DNA of 64,000 nt from Hymenobacter rubidus (GTDB taxonomy: Bacteria; Bacteroidota; Bacteroidia; Cytophagales; Hymenobacteraceae), in contig NZ_JAERQF010000004.1 of the NCBI RefSeq assembly GCF_016734815.1, positions 1 to 64,000 on the forward strand. The letters run 5' to 3'. The notes below the pieces were generated by a model that saw only the letters and a program-made list of their open reading frames with translations, did no database searches and had not been told where the DNA came from. Of this stretch, positions 61,543-64,000 are shown piece by piece (within the stretch, counting starts at the first letter, position 1; each line of letters opens with the position of its first letter). Both the position numbers and the translations under genes were made by a program.

Positions 61543-62238
61543 GAAAATCACCAACTGCCAGCGAAAGGCCCAGCGCCAGCGCAACTCGTAGCGTGCGATG
61601 CCGGCCTGCGCCAGCAAGACCACCCAGTCGGTGCGACGGAAGGCGCGGGCTACGGATAGCGGCGCGTCGTGCCGCACTAGGTAGGAGCCGCCCAGCAGCC
61701 GCGTCAGCCACTTGATGCTGTGGTAAGCCAGCCAGTGCCGGTGCAGGTCGTTGATGACCACGGCCATCTGCGCCTGCTGCTGCCATTGCCGGAGCAGCGG
61801 CACCAGTTCGTCGGTGGTGAAATGGTGGCAAAACAGGCTGCACGTCAGCACATCGAAAGGCTGGGCCTGAAATTCGGGCGAGAAAATATCGAACTGCCGG
61901 TAGCTGATTTCGGGGTAGTCCCGGCTTTTGCCGGCCGCGTAGTCCAGCATGAATTCGTTCGCGTCAATACCCACCAACTCAACCGCGACGCTATTTTTGC
62001 GGGCCCAGCGGGCTATTTGGCGCAGGGTATCGCCGCCGCCGCTGCCCAGGTCGGCCACGCGCAACGGCCGGCCGGCCGGAAACCTGGGTCGAAGTCGTTG
62101 CAGCGCATCAAGCACCGGCGCGTAGCCGCCCAGCCAGGTGTTGATGGTTTCCAGCTCGTCCAGGTTCTGGCGCAGGGCATCGGAGGCCAGCGTCAGGTCG
62201 TCCATCAGCTCCGGGCCGGAAGCTCTTTCATTTAACAT
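61531..62238 (-). CDS. class I SAM-dependent methyltransferase
   Basis: 235 aa. Motif I ADLGSGGGDTLRQ (about 61-73), DVLTCSLFCHHFTTDEL, VINDLHRHWLAYHSIKWLTR. Next to the type III polyketide synthase and an FAD oxidoreductase on the same strand, so it probably methylates a polyketide or phenolic lipid; homologous gene triads are seen in Bacteroidota pigment or alkylresorcinol-type loci. The C-terminal FSEQ* is encoded by the (GCTCACT) repeat; the N-terminus overlaps the ATTTAAC-type repeat. Confidence 0.88.
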   Translation of the reverse strand: MLNERASGPELMDDLTLASDALRQNLDELETINTWLGGYAPVLDALQRLRPRFPAGRPLRVADLGSGGGDTLRQIARWARKNSVAVELVGIDANEFMLDYAAGKSRDYPEISYRQFDIFSPEFQAQPFDVLTCSLFCHHFTTDELVPLLRQWQQQAQMAVVINDLHRHWLAYHSIKWLTRLLGGSYLVRHDAPLSVARAFRRTDWVVLLAQAGIARYELRWRWAFRWQLVIFSEQ

Positions 62239-62353
62239 CTATCAATTAACATTTAACAGTTCGAGAGGTGGAGCAGCAGTTGCCAGCTCGTCCGGCTTTG
62301 GGGAATCAACCGCTTGCGCCTGCTTGTTAAATGGTAAAGGATACTTGTTAAAT
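62227..62353. repeat. TTAAATG/ATTTAAC inverted repeat within PKS and methyltransferase ends
   Basis: CATTTAACATCTATCAATTA-ACATTTAACAG (62230-62258) and TTGTTAAATGGTAAAGGATAC-TTGTTAAATG (62325-62353) form inverted copies. The right half encodes the PKS tail (LLNVN* and SFNKYPLPFNK), the left half the start of the methyltransferase (MLNER). Confidence 0.7.
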
Positions 62354-63459
62354 GAAACCTCCAGCAGCATGGCTTCCATGGTCAGGCCCGGCCCGAAGGC
62401 GAAGCTGAGCACCGGGGCGCCGTGGTCGGCGGGGGCGGCGGCGGCCAGCACGTCGCGCAGCACAAACAGCACCGTGGCCGACGACATGTTGCCGTAGTCG
62501 CGCAGCACGCGGTAGGCGTGGCGGTTGTCCTGGCGGCTTAGGCCCAGCTCGGTTTCGATGGTTTCCAGAATCTTGCGGCCGCCGGGGTGAATGGCGAAGT
62601 GGCGAATGTCGCCCAGCTGCACCGGCAGGCTGGCCAGCAGCCCATCGGTCAGCTTGCGAATGCCACGCTGAATGAGCTTGGGCACGTAGCTGCTCAGCGT
62701 CATCTCAAACCCAAAGTCGTTGATGTGCCAGGCCATGTCGTCGTGCCCATCGGGCTCCAGGCCGCAATGGAAGGCTTGCAGGGCCAGGCTGGGCGCCTCG
62801 TTGGGCAGCGACTGGCCTAGCACCAGGCAGGCCGCCGCGCCATCGCCAAACAGGGCATTGCTTACGAGGTGGTCTTCTTCCGGGCTCTTCTGGAAGTGCA
62901 ACGTACACAGCTCCACGCTCACGATGAGCACACGGGCTTCGGCATCGGCCCGGCAAAAGGCATCGGCGAGCTTCACGGCATTCACGGCCGCGTAGCAGCC
63001 CATGAAGTTCACGCAGGTGCGGCGCACATCGGGCCGCAGCCCCAGCACCTGCACCAACTCAATGTCGAGCCCCGGCGCGTACATGCCCGTGCAGCTCACC
63101 GTCACCAGGTGGGTGATGCTGGAAGCGGCCACGTCGGGCACTTGGCGTAGGCAGTCGCGCACGGCCTCGGTGGCCAGGGGCAGAGCCTCGCGCCGGTACA
63201 CGGCCATGCGCTGGCCCACGCTGGGGAAAGGCTCCAGGTCCGGCGTGTTCGGGAAAAAGGTGTAGTCGCCGTTGGCCCGCCCGTAGTCCGGCAGCACCGA
63301 GTAGCGGTGCTCGATGCCTGACACCCGGTACAGCGCCCGCAGCTTGCGCGTGTCGTCCTCGCCAAACCCCAGCGCCCGCGCCATAAATTCGGCAATCTGC
63401 GGCTGGGCAATGCGGTGGACGGGGTTGGCAGTGCCGATGGCACCTAAATAACTCGGCAT
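62242..63459 (-). CDS. type III polyketide synthase (chalcone/alkylpyrone synthase-like)
   Basis: 405 aa. Iterative thiolase-fold synthase using malonyl-CoA. Catalytic Cys155 (NFMGCYAAVN), His near 291 (HFAIHPGGRK), Asn near 326 (DYGNMSSATV), and the C-terminal GPGLTMEAMLLE signature. The last about 34 residues (VSFNKYPLPFNKQ ... LLNVN) lie after this normal end and overlap the TTAAATG repeat, so they look like a repeat-derived tail. In the same strand as the methyltransferase and FAD oxidoreductase. Product unknown, perhaps alkylpyrone or a phenolic lipid. Confidence 0.93.
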   Translation of the reverse strand: MPSYLGAIGTANPVHRIAQPQIAEFMARALGFGEDDTRKLRALYRVSGIEHRYSVLPDYGRANGDYTFFPNTPDLEPFPSVGQRMAVYRREALPLATEAVRDCLRQVPDVAASSITHLVTVSCTGMYAPGLDIELVQVLGLRPDVRRTCVNFMGCYAAVNAVKLADAFCRADAEARVLIVSVELCTLHFQKSPEEDHLVSNALFGDGAAACLVLGQSLPNEAPSLALQAFHCGLEPDGHDDMAWHINDFGFEMTLSSYVPKLIQRGIRKLTDGLLASLPVQLGDIRHFAIHPGGRKILETIETELGLSRQDNRHAYRVLRDYGNMSSATVLFVLRDVLAAAAPADHGAPVLSFAFGPGLTMEAMLLEVSFNKYPLPFNKQAQAVDSPKPDELATAAPPLELLNVN

Positions 63460-63637
63460 TCCGGGAGGGGCTTACGGATAAGGAAAAGGGCAAATGCAAC
63501 TCAGAAACGCGGCCAACGGAGTGAGCTTCCATCGGCCAGTGCTCTATTTACGGGATATCAAACAGTTTTGCGCGGCGCTTTGCTAAAAAAACGGCAATAA
63601 TATTCTGGCATTCCCCAAGCAGCCGTTTGCGTTACCA

Positions 63638-63715
63638 GGCGGAGTACCCCGAAATTTCATTTCGGCCCATCTGGTCCGTCGCACGACCCGAAATAATATT
63701 TCGGGGTACTCCGCC
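63638..63715. repeat. GGCGGAGTACCCCGAAAT inverted repeat
   Basis: 18-base perfect arms 63638-63655 and 63698-63715. Inner TTTCATTTCGG/CCGAAATAATATTTC add a second pairing. Lies between the FAD oxidoreductase stop and the PKS start on the minus strand; terminator-like but without a T-run. Confidence 0.85.
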
Positions 63716-63740
63716 CGCCTCAAAAACGCCCTCAAGCCCA

Positions 63741-64000
63741 TCAAAAAGGCTGGCCGTGGGTGCGCCGCATCAGCATCCGCACGGCGCCCGGCCAGTGGCT
63801 CAGGCCACCCACCACCAGCTCGCTCAGCACCGGCCCGCCAAACAGCCGCTGCACCGCCCGGCCCACCCGCAGCCGCGCCGAAAAATGCGCGTGCCAGGCC
63901 CGGCTGTACGCTTGTTCCAATTCGGCCCGCGAGGTGGCACCCTGCAAAAAATCGTGGACGGCCGCCGCTGCCAGCGCCGCCCCGTGCAGCGCCATGGCCA
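63741..64000 (-). CDS. NAD(P)/FAD-dependent oxidoreductase, C-terminal part (runs off window)
   Basis: At least 86 residues of the C-terminus: AMALHGAALAAAAVHDFLQG ... AYSRAWHAHFSARLRVGRAV ... VRMLMRRTHGQPF*. The helical pattern after GxxxAxxxHxxL fits the end of FAD-dependent monooxygenase/geranylgeranyl reductase-like oxidoreductases found beside type III PKS genes in Bacteroidota. The FAD- and substrate-binding parts are beyond base 64000. Confidence 0.65.
   Translation of the reverse strand, partial: AMALHGAALAAAAVHDFLQGATSRAELEQAYSRAWHAHFSARLRVGRAVQRLFGGPVLSELVVGGLSHWPGAVRMLMRRTHGQPF

Overview
The window looks like chromosomal DNA of a high-GC Bacteroidota, most likely the Hymenobacter/Cytophagales group. 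Supporting signs are several T9SS (type IX secretion) cargo proteins with C-terminal sorting domains, a TonB-dependent receptor paired with a DUF4249-type lipoprotein, a type III polyketide synthase with a methyltransferase, LytTR signalling, Bacteroidota-type TAnnTTTG -7 promoter elements, no clear Shine-Dalgarno sites, and a very high density of short intergenic inverted repeats. The genus is an inference from protein style, not a database match. I saw no rRNA, tRNA or CRISPR array.

Layout. 1-698: the 5' part of an IS3-type insertion sequence, cut by the window edge. 758-9484: mostly housekeeping and small secreted genes (sucD, a cysteine synthase-like PLP enzyme, a single-domain response regulator, adenine deaminase, cytidylate kinase, IspH). 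9537-14273: macrodomain hydrolase, 2TM protein, then a RimB-like protease, RimK and an AstE/ASPA-like deacylase (a probable ribosomal S6 C-terminal glutamylation module) and an OmpH/Skp-like protein. 14557-26982: cell-envelope genes (TonB receptor + DUF4249 lipoprotein, thioredoxin-like lipid/cytochrome-type protein, porin, serpin lipoprotein, small secreted proteins) with a decayed DoxX/VOC locus. 27459-31691: GH28 glycosidase, LytTR response regulator and a TPR histidine kinase. 31932-36152: a 1406-aa beta-helix T9SS protein. 36610-39813: AraC regulator with two aldo/keto reductases. 40241-42864: an accessory three-gene cassette (AAA ATPase, DUF4276/TOPRIM-like protein, small UVR-motif protein) that resembles split OLD/Gabija/PARIS-type defence logic. 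42929-53733: a 3261-aa T9SS giant and its 334-aa partner. 54032-58274: NAD(P)-binding protein, a four-helix-bundle (23S-IVS type) ORF inserted between repeats, a CvfB-like S1 protein and another T9SS protein. 58895-64000: aquaporin + GNAT pair, a histone deacetylase-like protein, and a methyltransferase / type III PKS / FAD oxidoreductase group.

The most unusual content is the repeat landscape. Two related inverted-repeat families (A, outer core GTCATGCTGAGC...GAAGCATCTC; B, TGTCATCCTGAGC...GAAGGACCTT) occur about twenty times, nearly always within a few bases of stop codons. Two loci carry B nested inside A at the same junction. One A copy is interrupted by a different hairpin element flanked by a 10-bp direct repeat. 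A separate short-tandem-repeat family supplies the stop codons of neighbouring genes and flanks the four-helix-bundle ORF. Two near-spacerless long palindromes (58 bp and 73 bp) are also present.
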